Source of the DNA: Bacteroidales bacterium
GTDB taxonomy: Bacteria > Bacteroidota > Bacteroidia > Bacteroidales > UBA10428
Direction of reading: 5' to 3'
Length of the DNA: 38,264 nucleotides
Assembly (NCBI GenBank): GCA_016934055.1
Contig: JAFGTR010000072.1
Location: 1-38,264 of the forward strand
Part shown: positions 17,197 through 24,661 of the stretch, piece after piece
Numbering within the stretch: the first letter of the stretch is position 1
Layout: every line of letters starts with the position of its first letter
Notes under the pieces: model-generated
Told to the model about the DNA's origin: nothing
The model's input: the letters and a program-made list of their open reading frames with translations, nothing else
The model's database searches: none
Position numbers and translations under genes: made by a program

Positions 17197-18861
17197 CTAC
17201 AGTCCTTTTTCGATAAAATCGCCCAGTTTTGAATATTTTCTGTACAGGGCTTCGTATTTATCGGCATTGGCTTTTATGGGCCTGTATTCTTTTTCAAATC
17301 CGCTTCCCATATTGTTCTGTGCTTCCTCGAATGTTTTATATACACCTCCGGCAACAGCAGCAGCCATGGCAGTGCCCAGGGCACAGGCCTGTTCCGAACG
17401 GGCAACTTTAATGGGCATATTCATAACATCGGCAACAATCTGCATCACAAAAGGTGATTTTTTAGCCACGCCACCAAGGGCTATAACACCATCGATCCTA
17501 ACACCCTCAGCAATAAAACGGTCAGCAATTTTCTTTGATCCGAATGCTGTAGCCTCCACCAGGGCTCTGAAAATACGCGGTGCATCAGAGCCAAGGGTCA
17601 ACCCTGCGATAGCGCCTTTCAGGTTCTGGTTGGCATCAGGTGTACGCCGACCGTTCATCCAGTCGATGGCCACAACACCTGATTCCTCTATAGGAATTTT
17701 TTCAGCCGCTGCCGAAAGTTGTGGTATGATCTCGTCCTCTATTGCGGCAATAATTTTTTCGCGAAGTTCAGAAGGTACCATATCTGATTGTCCTAAAATA
17801 TGCTCCACGGGCCACATAAGGATATCCTTAAACCAGGCATAGATATCACCAAAGGCTGACTGGCCGGCTTCGAGGCCAATCAGGTCGGGCGTTATGGAAC
17901 CGTCAACCTGACCGCAAATACCCTGAACAAGGTTTTCACCGATCTCACTCTTTGGCGCCACAAGCATATCACAGGTTGAAGTTCCCATAACCTTTACGAG
18001 ATAATAAGGTTTAATTTCCCCTCCAACAGCACCAAGATGCGCATCAAATGCACCAACGCCCACGGCAATTTTACCGGAGAGACCCAGTTTTGATGTCCAT
18101 TCCGGTGTCAAATAACCTGCCACAACATCGCTTGTATAAGTCTCTTTATAGAGATTCCCTCTTAACCCCTTAAGCAGCGGATCAAGTTTCACTAAGAACT
18201 CTTCAGAAGGCAGACCATCCCACTCCTTATGCCACATAGCCTTATGGCCTGCTGCACAACGGCTTCTTTTCAGCTTCAAAGGATCAGTAATCCCCGTTAA
18301 CAGTGCCGGGATCCAGTCGCAATGCTCCACCCATGAAAAAGCAGCTTTCCTGACTTTTTCATCTGTCCTGAGGACTTTAAGAATTTTAGCCCAAAACCAT
18401 TCTGAGGAATATATGCCGCCTTCGTATTTGGTGTAGTCTACCCCACCCCATGAACGGGCCAGCTTATTTATTTCATCTGCTTCCTTAACGGCTGTATGAT
18501 CTTTCCACAATACAAACATGGCATTGGGATTATCACGGTATTCCGGCAACAATGACAGTGGTGTGCCTGAAGCATCAACAGCCACAGGTGTTGAACCAGT
18601 GGTATCAACTGAAATAGCAACAACATTGTTAACCACATCAGCGGGTACTTTTGATATCACTTCCCTGATGGTTTTTTCAAGAACTTCTATGTAGTCCATC
18701 GGATGCTGTCTGAACTGGTTCTTCAAAGGATCACAATATTTTCCTTCTTTCCAACGAGGATAATACATCACAGCACTGGCTTCTTCATTGCCGGTGGCTG
18801 TGTTAACAAGCATTGTCCTCAGGGAATCTGTTCCGTAATCAAGGCCGATTGTGTATTTCAT
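17197..18861 (-). CDS. araB: Ribulokinase AraB
   Basis: A 554-residue FGGY-family kinase, the usual length for AraB. The N-terminal ATPase half starts with IGLDYGTDSLRTML (phosphate-1 motif); CDPLKNQFRQHP and EHCDWIPALLTG are typical of ribulokinase. The C-terminal FGGY domain has VIALGGVAKKSPFVMQIVADVMNMPI near 460-485 and EQACALGTAMAAAVAGG. It phosphorylates L-ribulose to L-ribulose-5-phosphate in the cytoplasm, the second step of arabinose breakdown. It is the last gene of the arabinose block and is separated from araD by about 600 bp holding a dead gene, so cotranscription with the rest is uncertain. Confidence 0.96.
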   Translation of the reverse strand: MKYTIGLDYGTDSLRTMLVNTATGNEEASAVMYYPRWKEGKYCDPLKNQFRQHPMDYIEVLEKTIREVISKVPADVVNNVVAISVDTTGSTPVAVDASGTPLSLLPEYRDNPNAMFVLWKDHTAVKEADEINKLARSWGGVDYTKYEGGIYSSEWFWAKILKVLRTDEKVRKAAFSWVEHCDWIPALLTGITDPLKLKRSRCAAGHKAMWHKEWDGLPSEEFLVKLDPLLKGLRGNLYKETYTSDVVAGYLTPEWTSKLGLSGKIAVGVGAFDAHLGAVGGEIKPYYLVKVMGTSTCDMLVAPKSEIGENLVQGICGQVDGSITPDLIGLEAGQSAFGDIYAWFKDILMWPVEHILGQSDMVPSELREKIIAAIEDEIIPQLSAAAEKIPIEESGVVAIDWMNGRRTPDANQNLKGAIAGLTLGSDAPRIFRALVEATAFGSKKIADRFIAEGVRIDGVIALGGVAKKSPFVMQIVADVMNMPIKVARSEQACALGTAMAAAVAGGVYKTFEEAQNNMGSGFEKEYRPIKANADKYEALYRKYSKLGDFIEKGL

Positions 18862-18881
18862 TGTTTATTAATTTGTTTTAT

Positions 18882-18912
18882 TAGTTTACAGATTGACAGG
18901 TTTACAGATTAA
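18882..18912. repeat. Short-word repeat upstream of araB
   Basis: GTTTACAGATT appears, then GACAG, then GTTTACAGATT again. The core AGATTGACAG (18890-18899) occurs in inverted orientation at 19428-19437, so the pair brackets the four-helix-bundle pseudogene. TTTACAGATT also recurs in the repeat block at 34021-34045. Confidence 0.7.
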
Positions 18913-18995
18913 ATTTATAAAACACTTTTAATTAGAAATATAGAACATCAACATTACTATTTCTTAAATTTTTTCCCTTTAATTTCTGTATTTTT

Positions 18996-19346
18996 TAATA
19001 ACGAATAAAGTTGTTAATGGAAACCCCTATGAAATCAGTCTGTTTATTTAATTCATCAAATTTTCCCTCATCAATATAATTGCTATCTAAAGCCCGATAT
19101 AATTGAGACTTCACTTCTGATGAAGAACCTTTTGCAATATATAGAAATTGTATAACTCATTATACTTCCTCTTTCAAAACCTTCAGCAATATTATCCATA
19201 ATTGATCCAGATGATCCACGAATTTGTCCCTTTAATTTAAAATCATATATTTTTGGTTCATTCACTATTTCAGTGAATATATATTTATAAAGAACGCGTA
19301 CATTTTTTCATATATCCAAATCTTCGAATCTTTTAATAGTTGCCAT
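18996..19346 (-). pseudogene. Decayed four-helix-bundle protein gene (23S rRNA intervening-sequence protein family)
   Basis: Reading the minus strand from ATG at 19346 gives MATIKRFEDLDI, then TGA (19308-19310) where the family has Trp (TGG), then KNVRVLYKYIFTEIVNEPK and FKLKGQIRGSSGSIMDNIAEGFERGS. An apparent 2-nt gain near 19158-19166 and a 1-nt loss near 19136-19147 shift the frame. After that IAKGSSSEVKSQLYRALDSNYIDEGKFDELNKQ runs to a stop at 18996. LKxQIRxxxxSIxxNIAEGxxRGS and (Y)IAKGSxxExxxQLxxAxDxxYI are hallmark motifs of the S23-type four-helix-bundle family (PF05635/TIGR02436). One stop and two frameshifts make it a pseudogene. It sits inside the arabinose block and is unrelated to arabinose metabolism. 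The region is AT-richer than the ara genes. Confidence 0.85.
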
Positions 19347-19419
19347 AACGAATGATTTAAATTAATTTACCATTTTTCAGATCAATCTATAAACAGCTTT
19401 AATTTGCTGATCTATCAAC

Positions 19420-19451
19420 CTGTTAATCTGTCAATCTCTTAATCTTCCAAC
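19420..19451. repeat. Octad repeat just after the araD stop
   Basis: Four consecutive octads CTGTTAAT, CTGTCAAT, CTCTTAAT, CTTCCAAC end eight bases before the araD stop codon (19459-19461). The segment contains the inverted copy of the AGATTGACAG core found at 18890-18899. Confidence 0.75.
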
Positions 19452-19458
19452 ATTCTCT

Positions 19459-20142
19459 TCACTGCCCATAATACGCATCCTTACCATGTTTTCTCAGATA
19501 ATGCTTATCGAGCAGAACCCGGGCAATAGGATCAACCTTGTTCAAAACCCTTGTACGAAATGCCATTTTAGCGACCTCTTCCATTACCACAGCATTGTGC
19601 ACAGCATTATCAGCATCGGTTCCCCAGGCAAACGGACCATGGTTGTTAACCAGTACAGCAGGTACCTGATTTGGATCAATGTTTCTGAAACGTTCAACTA
19701 TAACATGTCCGGTTTCCTTTTCATAATCCGATTCAATTTCCTCGCGTGTCATGACACGCGTACATGGTATCTCGCCATAGAAATAGTCAGCATGGGTCGT
19801 GCCATAACAGGGTATGCCGGTTCCTGCCTGCGCCCAGCTGGTAGCCCACTCAGAATGTGTATGGACAATGCCGCCAATGGACGGAAAAGCTTTATAAAGC
19901 ACAAGGTGCGTTGGTGTGTCAGAGGAAGGTTTGAGATTTCCTTCGACAAGACTGCCTTCCATATCCAGGATCACCATATCTTCGGGTTTCATGTCATCGT
20001 ATGAAACGCCGCTGGGTTTAATAACCACAAAACCTTTTGAACGGTCAATTCCGCTGACATTACCCCATGTAAAGATAACCAGTCCGTGTTTTACGAGATC
20101 AAGGTTTGCTTTACACACTTCGTATCGCAGATCAGACAACAT
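19459..20142 (-). CDS. araD: L-ribulose-5-phosphate 4-epimerase AraD
   Basis: A 227-residue class II aldolase/epimerase, within a few residues of the E. coli length. Visible motifs: [10 protein letters not shown] (25-34), [10 protein letters not shown] (42-51), [11 protein letters not shown] (73-83), zinc ligands His94 and His96 in [23 protein letters not shown] with Asp119 at the catalytic-acid position, His168 in NNHGPFAWG, and Tyr224/Tyr225 at the C-terminus. It interconverts L-ribulose-5-phosphate and D-xylulose-5-phosphate, feeding the pentose phosphate pathway. It lies 120 bp downstream of araA, with the gap filled by heptad repeats. Confidence 0.96.
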   Translation of the reverse strand: MLSDLRYEVCKANLDLVKHGLVIFTWGNVSGIDRSKGFVVIKPSGVSYDDMKPEDMVILDMEGSLVEGNLKPSSDTPTHLVLYKAFPSIGGIVHTHSEWATSWAQAGTGIPCYGTTHADYFYGEIPCTRVMTREEIESDYEKETGHVIVERFRNIDPNQVPAVLVNNHGPFAWGTDADNAVHNAVVMEEVAKMAFRTRVLNKVDPIARVLLDKHYLRKHGKDAYYGQ

Positions 20143-20184
20143 GTTTATTTAATACTTTTAAGTTGGATAACATATTGGGTTAAG

Positions 20185-20259
20185 AACCAAGAATCAAGAG
20201 CCAAGACAACTTCCCAACATCCAATGGCCACATAACTCGTCCCTTGTCCCTTGTCCCTA
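20185..20259. repeat. Two heptad arrays between araA and araD
   Basis: AACCAAG, AATCAAG, AGCCAAG occupy 20185-20205 and GTCCCTT, GTCCCTT, GTCCCTA occupy 20239-20259. The second array ends just before the araA stop codon (20263). ACTCGTCCCTTG at 20235-20246 is identical to 8530-8541 at the end of the penicillin acylase gene. Confidence 0.8.
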
Positions 20260-20262
20260 TCT

Positions 20263-21768
20263 TCATAATCCCTTCGCCATCAAATAATACATCTCATTCC
20301 ACTTCAGCTCCTTCTTCAGTGCGTTGATGTTTGTATCCTTATTGATGGCAATACATTCAATACCTGCAATGTCGCAGAAATCTTCAATATATTCAGCTGT
20401 AATAGCCTGACTGAATGCATTATGATGTGCTCCGCCGGCATATATCCAGGCCGCAGCCCCAACTTTAAGATTCGGCTGAGGTATCCACAATGCATTAGCC
20501 ACAGGCAGTTTTTTCAGTTTTGCCTCAGGCTTAACGCATTCTACATCATGTACAATAACCCGGAAACGATTGCCCATGTCAATCATGCTGGTAAGCGTAG
20601 CAGGTCCGGTAAGGGTATTAAAGACAAGCCTTGCAGGATCTTCCTTTCCACCAATACTCAACGGGTGGACTTCAATTTTTGCCTTGCCATCTGCAATACT
20701 GGGACATATTTCAAGCATATGGGCCCCTAATGATTTATAGCCACTTGGATGAAGGTGGTATGTATAATCCTCCATAAATGAACAACCACCTTTAAGTCCG
20801 TCACCCATAACCTTAACCGCACGGACAAGCGCTGCATGTTTCCAGTCACCTTCCGCACCAAATCCGTAACCTGCTGCCATCAAACGTTGAGATGCAAGTC
20901 CGGGCAGCTGTTTTAAACCGTGCAGATCTTCAAAAGTTGTTGTAAAAGCCTTGAAACCGCCATCTTTAAGAAACGACTTGATTCCGGCTTCTATCTGGGC
21001 CTGATATCTGACATTATCATGATATTTACCCCCCGGCCGGCCTTCTTTGGCGATTTCATATACTTCCTCATACTCTTTAATCAGTTTATCAACAGCAGCT
21101 TTGCTGACACCGTTTATGATTTTTACGATATCACCTACAGGCCACGTGTTAACTGAAAGTCCCAGTTTAATCTGGGCTTCTACCTTGTCACCTTCAGTTA
21201 CCGCCACTTCACGCATGTTATCTCCAAAGCGTGCAAGTTTGGAGCCCTGCATATCGTACCAAGCAGTCGCGGCACGTGTCCATATGCCAATGCGTTCCTG
21301 GACATCATCTTCTTTCCAGTATCCGACAACCACTTTACGGCTTTTGCGAAGACGCGAAAGGATAAAGCCATGTTCACGATCGCCATGAGCAGCCTGGTTA
21401 AGGTTCATGAAATCCATGTCGATTTCGCCCCATGGAAGATCACGATTGTATTGCGTATGCAATTGTAACAGGGGCTTATTCAATAGTTTCAGCCCGTTAA
21501 TCCACATTTTTGATGGCGAAAATGTATGACACCATGTAATAATGCCGATACATTGTCTTGCTGTGTTTGCTTCGATACAAATATTGGTAACTTCATCGAG
21601 GCTTCTCATCACCGATTTATAAACAACCGACACAGGTATTTTTGCCGATTTGGTCAGAAATGCAGCCATTTCCTGTGAGTGTTGTCCAACGGTCTTAAGC
21701 ACTTCCGGACCATATAAATCCTGACTGCCTGTCACAAACCACACTTCAAGTTTTTTAAACATATTCAT
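20263..21768 (-). CDS. araA: L-arabinose isomerase AraA
   Basis: A 501-residue protein, essentially the E. coli length, converting L-arabinose to L-ribulose with Mn2+. The four metal/catalytic residues are in register with E. coli numbering: Glu306 ([11 protein letters not shown]), Glu333 (FMEDYTYHL), His350 ([11 protein letters not shown]) and His449 (GAHHNAFS, one residue offset). The N-terminus [15 protein letters not shown] and the [12 protein letters not shown] segment (79-90) are also characteristic. Start: MNMFKK, with Met3 as an alternative. It lies 18 bp after araR, so the two are very likely cotranscribed and perhaps translationally coupled. Confidence 0.97.
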   Translation of the reverse strand: MNMFKKLEVWFVTGSQDLYGPEVLKTVGQHSQEMAAFLTKSAKIPVSVVYKSVMRSLDEVTNICIEANTARQCIGIITWCHTFSPSKMWINGLKLLNKPLLQLHTQYNRDLPWGEIDMDFMNLNQAAHGDREHGFILSRLRKSRKVVVGYWKEDDVQERIGIWTRAATAWYDMQGSKLARFGDNMREVAVTEGDKVEAQIKLGLSVNTWPVGDIVKIINGVSKAAVDKLIKEYEEVYEIAKEGRPGGKYHDNVRYQAQIEAGIKSFLKDGGFKAFTTTFEDLHGLKQLPGLASQRLMAAGYGFGAEGDWKHAALVRAVKVMGDGLKGGCSFMEDYTYHLHPSGYKSLGAHMLEICPSIADGKAKIEVHPLSIGGKEDPARLVFNTLTGPATLTSMIDMGNRFRVIVHDVECVKPEAKLKKLPVANALWIPQPNLKVGAAAWIYAGGAHHNAFSQAITAEYIEDFCDIAGIECIAINKDTNINALKKELKWNEMYYLMAKGL

Positions 21769-21786
21769 AATTTTAAGATTTGGTTT

Positions 21787-22476
21787 TTAAATTTCAAAAT
21801 GGAATCCCCTGCTGACAAAGTCATCATATTTTTCTTTATCGAACCTGTAGTAAAAAGCTCCTTTCCGGGAACCCGATTTTTGTTTTTCATTCAGCTTCTT
21901 CAACAGGCCCATCGATAATATTTTTTTGCGAAAATTTCTTTTATCCAGTTCACGTTGATGAATGACCTCATAAAGTTTCTGGAGCTGCGGAATGGTAAAT
22001 TTTTCCGGCAGCAGCTCAAAACCAATAGGTTGTGACAAGCTTTTACGCTTGAGACGGCGCATAGCCTTATCAACCATTATATTATGATCGAAGATCAGAT
22101 TGGGTATCTTTTCTATCGGAAACCATTTAGCTGTTGATTCACGTTTAATGGGCAAATGATAATCGCCGGCCTTGATAAGTGCATAATAAGCTGTTGACAA
22201 CACCCTTTCCCCCGGATCACGATCGGTATCACCATAAGTATACAGTTGTTCAAGATAGATGTCATTCAATCCTGTCAGGTTATTCAATATGCGCAGAGCT
22301 GCCTGATCAAGCGATTCTTTCGCCTCGAGAAAACCGCCCACCAGTGACCATTTCCCTTTCTGGGGCAAGAAGTCCCGCTTGATCAGCAACAGCTTTAACT
22401 GTTTATAATCGAATCCAAAAATGATACAGTCAACTGCTACCAGAAACCTTGTATTGTCAGAATAATAAGGCGTCAA
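21787..22476 (-). CDS. araR: AraR-type Nudix-family transcriptional regulator of arabinose use
   Basis: A 229-residue protein with a Nudix-fold N-terminal domain (about 10-145) and a winged-helix C-terminal domain (about 150-229). The Nudix box GGFLEAKESLDQAALRILNNLTGL keeps the first Gly and Glu, but the catalytic REuxEE core reads RILNNL, so hydrolase activity is not expected. This is the state known for the Bacteroides AraR regulators, which use the Nudix fold to sense L-arabinose. The frame opens after a TGA with no ATG before the conserved domain; the only reasonable start is TTG at 22474-22476. It is 12 bp after the symporter stop and 18 bp before araA. The likely target is the 24465-24489 palindrome. 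Confidence 0.88.
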   Translation of the reverse strand: MTPYYSDNTRFLVAVDCIIFGFDYKQLKLLLIKRDFLPQKGKWSLVGGFLEAKESLDQAALRILNNLTGLNDIYLEQLYTYGDTDRDPGERVLSTAYYALIKAGDYHLPIKRESTAKWFPIEKIPNLIFDHNIMVDKAMRRLKRKSLSQPIGFELLPEKFTIPQLQKLYEVIHQRELDKRNFRKKILSMGLLKKLNEKQKSGSRKGAFYYRFDKEKYDDFVSRGFHFEI

Positions 22477-22488
22477 GGTTCAACAGAT

Positions 22489-24369
22489 CTACCAGAAATA
22501 AAAATAGAACGCTACAATAATACCAATGATAATTATTGTATGTAAAATGTCCCAACCATTCCAGCTGGCCTTTGTGGCTGCTCTTTCTTCTGCGGTGGAG
22601 GCAGCATAAGTGTATTTCAGCTGTTCGGGTGTCGGTGCTGCCGTCAGCAGACTGATAATAACCATAACGGCAATACACAGGAAGAATAGCAGTACAGTAA
22701 TTTCATACTGGTTAATGGCTGCAAATTTATAGGAAAGCCCTCCGCTATCAAGGTAATACTGGTGAATTCCCGTTTTAGCCTGTTCCAGAAGTGCCGATGC
22801 ATGGGCCTTCCCCTCAGCTGTTAATCCTGCCAGTGACGTCATAGCTGCACTGACCTTTTCTGTCAACGATGTTGCCAGGTCAGAAGGCATAGATTTGGTG
22901 ATGGTTTGGTTAACAGATTCCAGATCATTGATCATATCATTTTTAGCCTCAGTGGCATTGATATACAAAACCGATTTGACCATGCTTCCAACCTTGCCTA
23001 CAAGACCGTACTTAATGTTTAAAAACAGCCTGAACATGCCAATGCCAAAACCGGTGATCATACCCCAGAAAGCGCCTTTGGCAGTCATCCTTTTCCAGAA
23101 CACCCCCAATAAAAATACAGATGCAATGGCCGGTGCCAGCAATCCCTGAACACCCTGCAGATATTCATACAATACTTTGCCAAGTCCCAGCATAACCGGA
23201 ATCCAGGCTACACCAAGAACCACGACTGTCGCTGTGGCAATTCTTCCGATTGTCACATAATGCTTAGGTTGCTGGTTGGGCCTCATCTTTTTGTAAAAGT
23301 CCTCAACAAAAAGCATGGCGGATGAATTAAACAATGATGCCAAAGAACTCATAAGGGCCGCCAGCAAACCACAAACAACAATACCCGTTATCCCTGCCGG
23401 CAGAAGGTCTGCCACCATGGATGCAAAAGCGGAATCGCTGCTGTCAACATGCAATAATCCCTTCTGATTGAGTGCAAACGCTATCATCCCGGGAATCATA
23501 AAGATAAAAACCGGCAAAAGTTTTAAATAACCAGCGAAAATAGCACCTCGTCTCGATTGCTGCTGGTTACGTCCTGATAAAACCCTTTGCACGATATACT
23601 GATCAGTACACCAATACCAGAAGCCAATGATGGCGGAACCCATTAATACACCCGTCCATGGAAAATCAGGATCAGCTGAAGACCTGACAAGTCTGAGATT
23701 ATCACCAACGATACTTTCAACTTCAACCCAGCCACCCACTTTGGCCAGACCAACGATTAAAATAACGATTGAGCCGAAAAGGAGAACAGGTGTTTGCAGT
23801 ACAGAGGTGTATAAAATAGCTCTCATCCCGCCTAATATTGTATAAATTCCCGTTATAGCCACCAGTCCGATAGCACTGACCCAGAAGAAATCAACCTCCC
23901 GGCCAAAAAGAGTAACCGATTCAACATTAAAAACTGTATCAAAAACAACACCACCGGCATAAACCGTTACGGCTACCTTTGTTAAAACATAACTCACAAG
24001 AGAAATAACAGACAACACCGACCTGGATCCAGGAGAAAACCGTCTCTCAAGAAATTCAGGCATGGTGTATATTTTGATCCGGTCATAAAAAGGAACAAAA
24101 ACCCAGCCAAGGATAAGAATAAGCCAGGCATGCATTTCCCAGTGTGCCATGGCCATGCCGCTGATAAAACCCGCTCCGGCCAGTCCGACCAGATGCTCTG
24201 AACCGATATTGGATGAGAAAATAGATGATCCTATTGAAAGCCATCCCGCGTTTTTACCGGCAAGAAAATAATCGGTTGTATCTTCTTCCTTCTGCTTTAA
24301 AACCCAAACAATAATACCAACAAGGCCCAGAAAAAAAAGGCCCAAAACGAACCAGTCAAGTGTTGCCAT
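22489..24369 (-). CDS. SSS-family sodium/sugar symporter, probably for L-arabinose
   Basis: A 626-residue SGLT-like transporter. The N-terminal helix LDWFVLGLFFLGLVGIIVWVL leads to TTDYFLAGKNAGWLSIGSSIFSSNIGSEHLVGLAGAG, the sugar-transporter form of the SSS motif. MPEFLERRFSPGSR, TGIYTILGGMRAILYTSVLQ and GLLAALMSSLASLFNSSAMLFVEDFYKKMRPNQ (the latter with the Na2-site Ser residues) follow. An extra stretch at about 470-545 (Ala/Ser-rich, soluble) lies before the final helices. It is the first gene of the arabinose operon and only 12 bp from araR, so L-arabinose or a related pentose is the inferred substrate. It is homologous in fold to the symporter at 15534-17051, but with clearly different motifs and length. 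Confidence 0.9.
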   Translation of the reverse strand: MATLDWFVLGLFFLGLVGIIVWVLKQKEEDTTDYFLAGKNAGWLSIGSSIFSSNIGSEHLVGLAGAGFISGMAMAHWEMHAWLILILGWVFVPFYDRIKIYTMPEFLERRFSPGSRSVLSVISLVSYVLTKVAVTVYAGGVVFDTVFNVESVTLFGREVDFFWVSAIGLVAITGIYTILGGMRAILYTSVLQTPVLLFGSIVILIVGLAKVGGWVEVESIVGDNLRLVRSSADPDFPWTGVLMGSAIIGFWYWCTDQYIVQRVLSGRNQQQSRRGAIFAGYLKLLPVFIFMIPGMIAFALNQKGLLHVDSSDSAFASMVADLLPAGITGIVVCGLLAALMSSLASLFNSSAMLFVEDFYKKMRPNQQPKHYVTIGRIATATVVVLGVAWIPVMLGLGKVLYEYLQGVQGLLAPAIASVFLLGVFWKRMTAKGAFWGMITGFGIGMFRLFLNIKYGLVGKVGSMVKSVLYINATEAKNDMINDLESVNQTITKSMPSDLATSLTEKVSAAMTSLAGLTAEGKAHASALLEQAKTGIHQYYLDSGGLSYKFAAINQYEITVLLFFLCIAVMVIISLLTAAPTPEQLKYTYAASTAEERAATKASWNGWDILHTIIIIGIIVAFYFYFW

Positions 24370-24464
24370 AGTGTTTCATAATTAGTTAGGAATATTTTAA
24401 TAATAAAAATAATATAGTTCCGGTGTTCATATCAGGATGTATGGTTCAATTTAGACTCATTATT

Positions 24465-24489
24465 AATAAGTGTACATTCAACACTTATT
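24465..24489. promoter_or_regulatory. 25-bp palindrome, candidate AraR operator
   Basis: AATAAGTGT (24465-24473) and ACACTTATT (24481-24489) are a perfect 9-bp inverted repeat around a 7-bp centre; 20 of 24 paired positions are complementary. It lies 95 bp upstream of the symporter start and 172 bp upstream of the divergent AsmA-like gene. Position and symmetry fit an operator for a dimeric winged-helix protein such as AraR. No second copy was noticed in the window. It could also regulate the divergent gene. Confidence 0.5.
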
Positions 24490-24570
24490 TAATGTAAAGT
24501 TAAAATTAATCTAAATAATACAAACTTTTTCAGTGAAAAATTCACTGAGTCCTATAAATTATTATAGCAG

Positions 24571-24610
24571 TTCTTCCTTCTTCCTTCTTCCTTCTTCCTT
24601 CTTCCTTCTT
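24571..24610. repeat. Heptad repeat TTCTTCC
   Basis: Five perfect copies of TTCTTCC plus TTCTT, between the divergent symporter and AsmA-like genes and ending 51 bp before the AsmA-like start. Unlike most of the other arrays, this one is at a 5' side. A pure pyrimidine tract of this length could slip in replication and vary in copy number. Confidence 0.95.
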
Positions 24611-24661
24611 TATTTTCTAATGCAGATTTAGTAATTTTAACTCAACTAAAAACAACATATC

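Noticed and set aside
17267..17842. 191-residue reading frame opposite araB
   Set aside because: Antisense shadow of a well-conserved kinase gene; no signal, motif or separate start context.
21787..22476. Active ADP-ribose or nucleotide hydrolase
   Set aside because: Catalytic Glu residues of the Nudix box are missing and a winged-helix domain and ara operon context point to a regulator.
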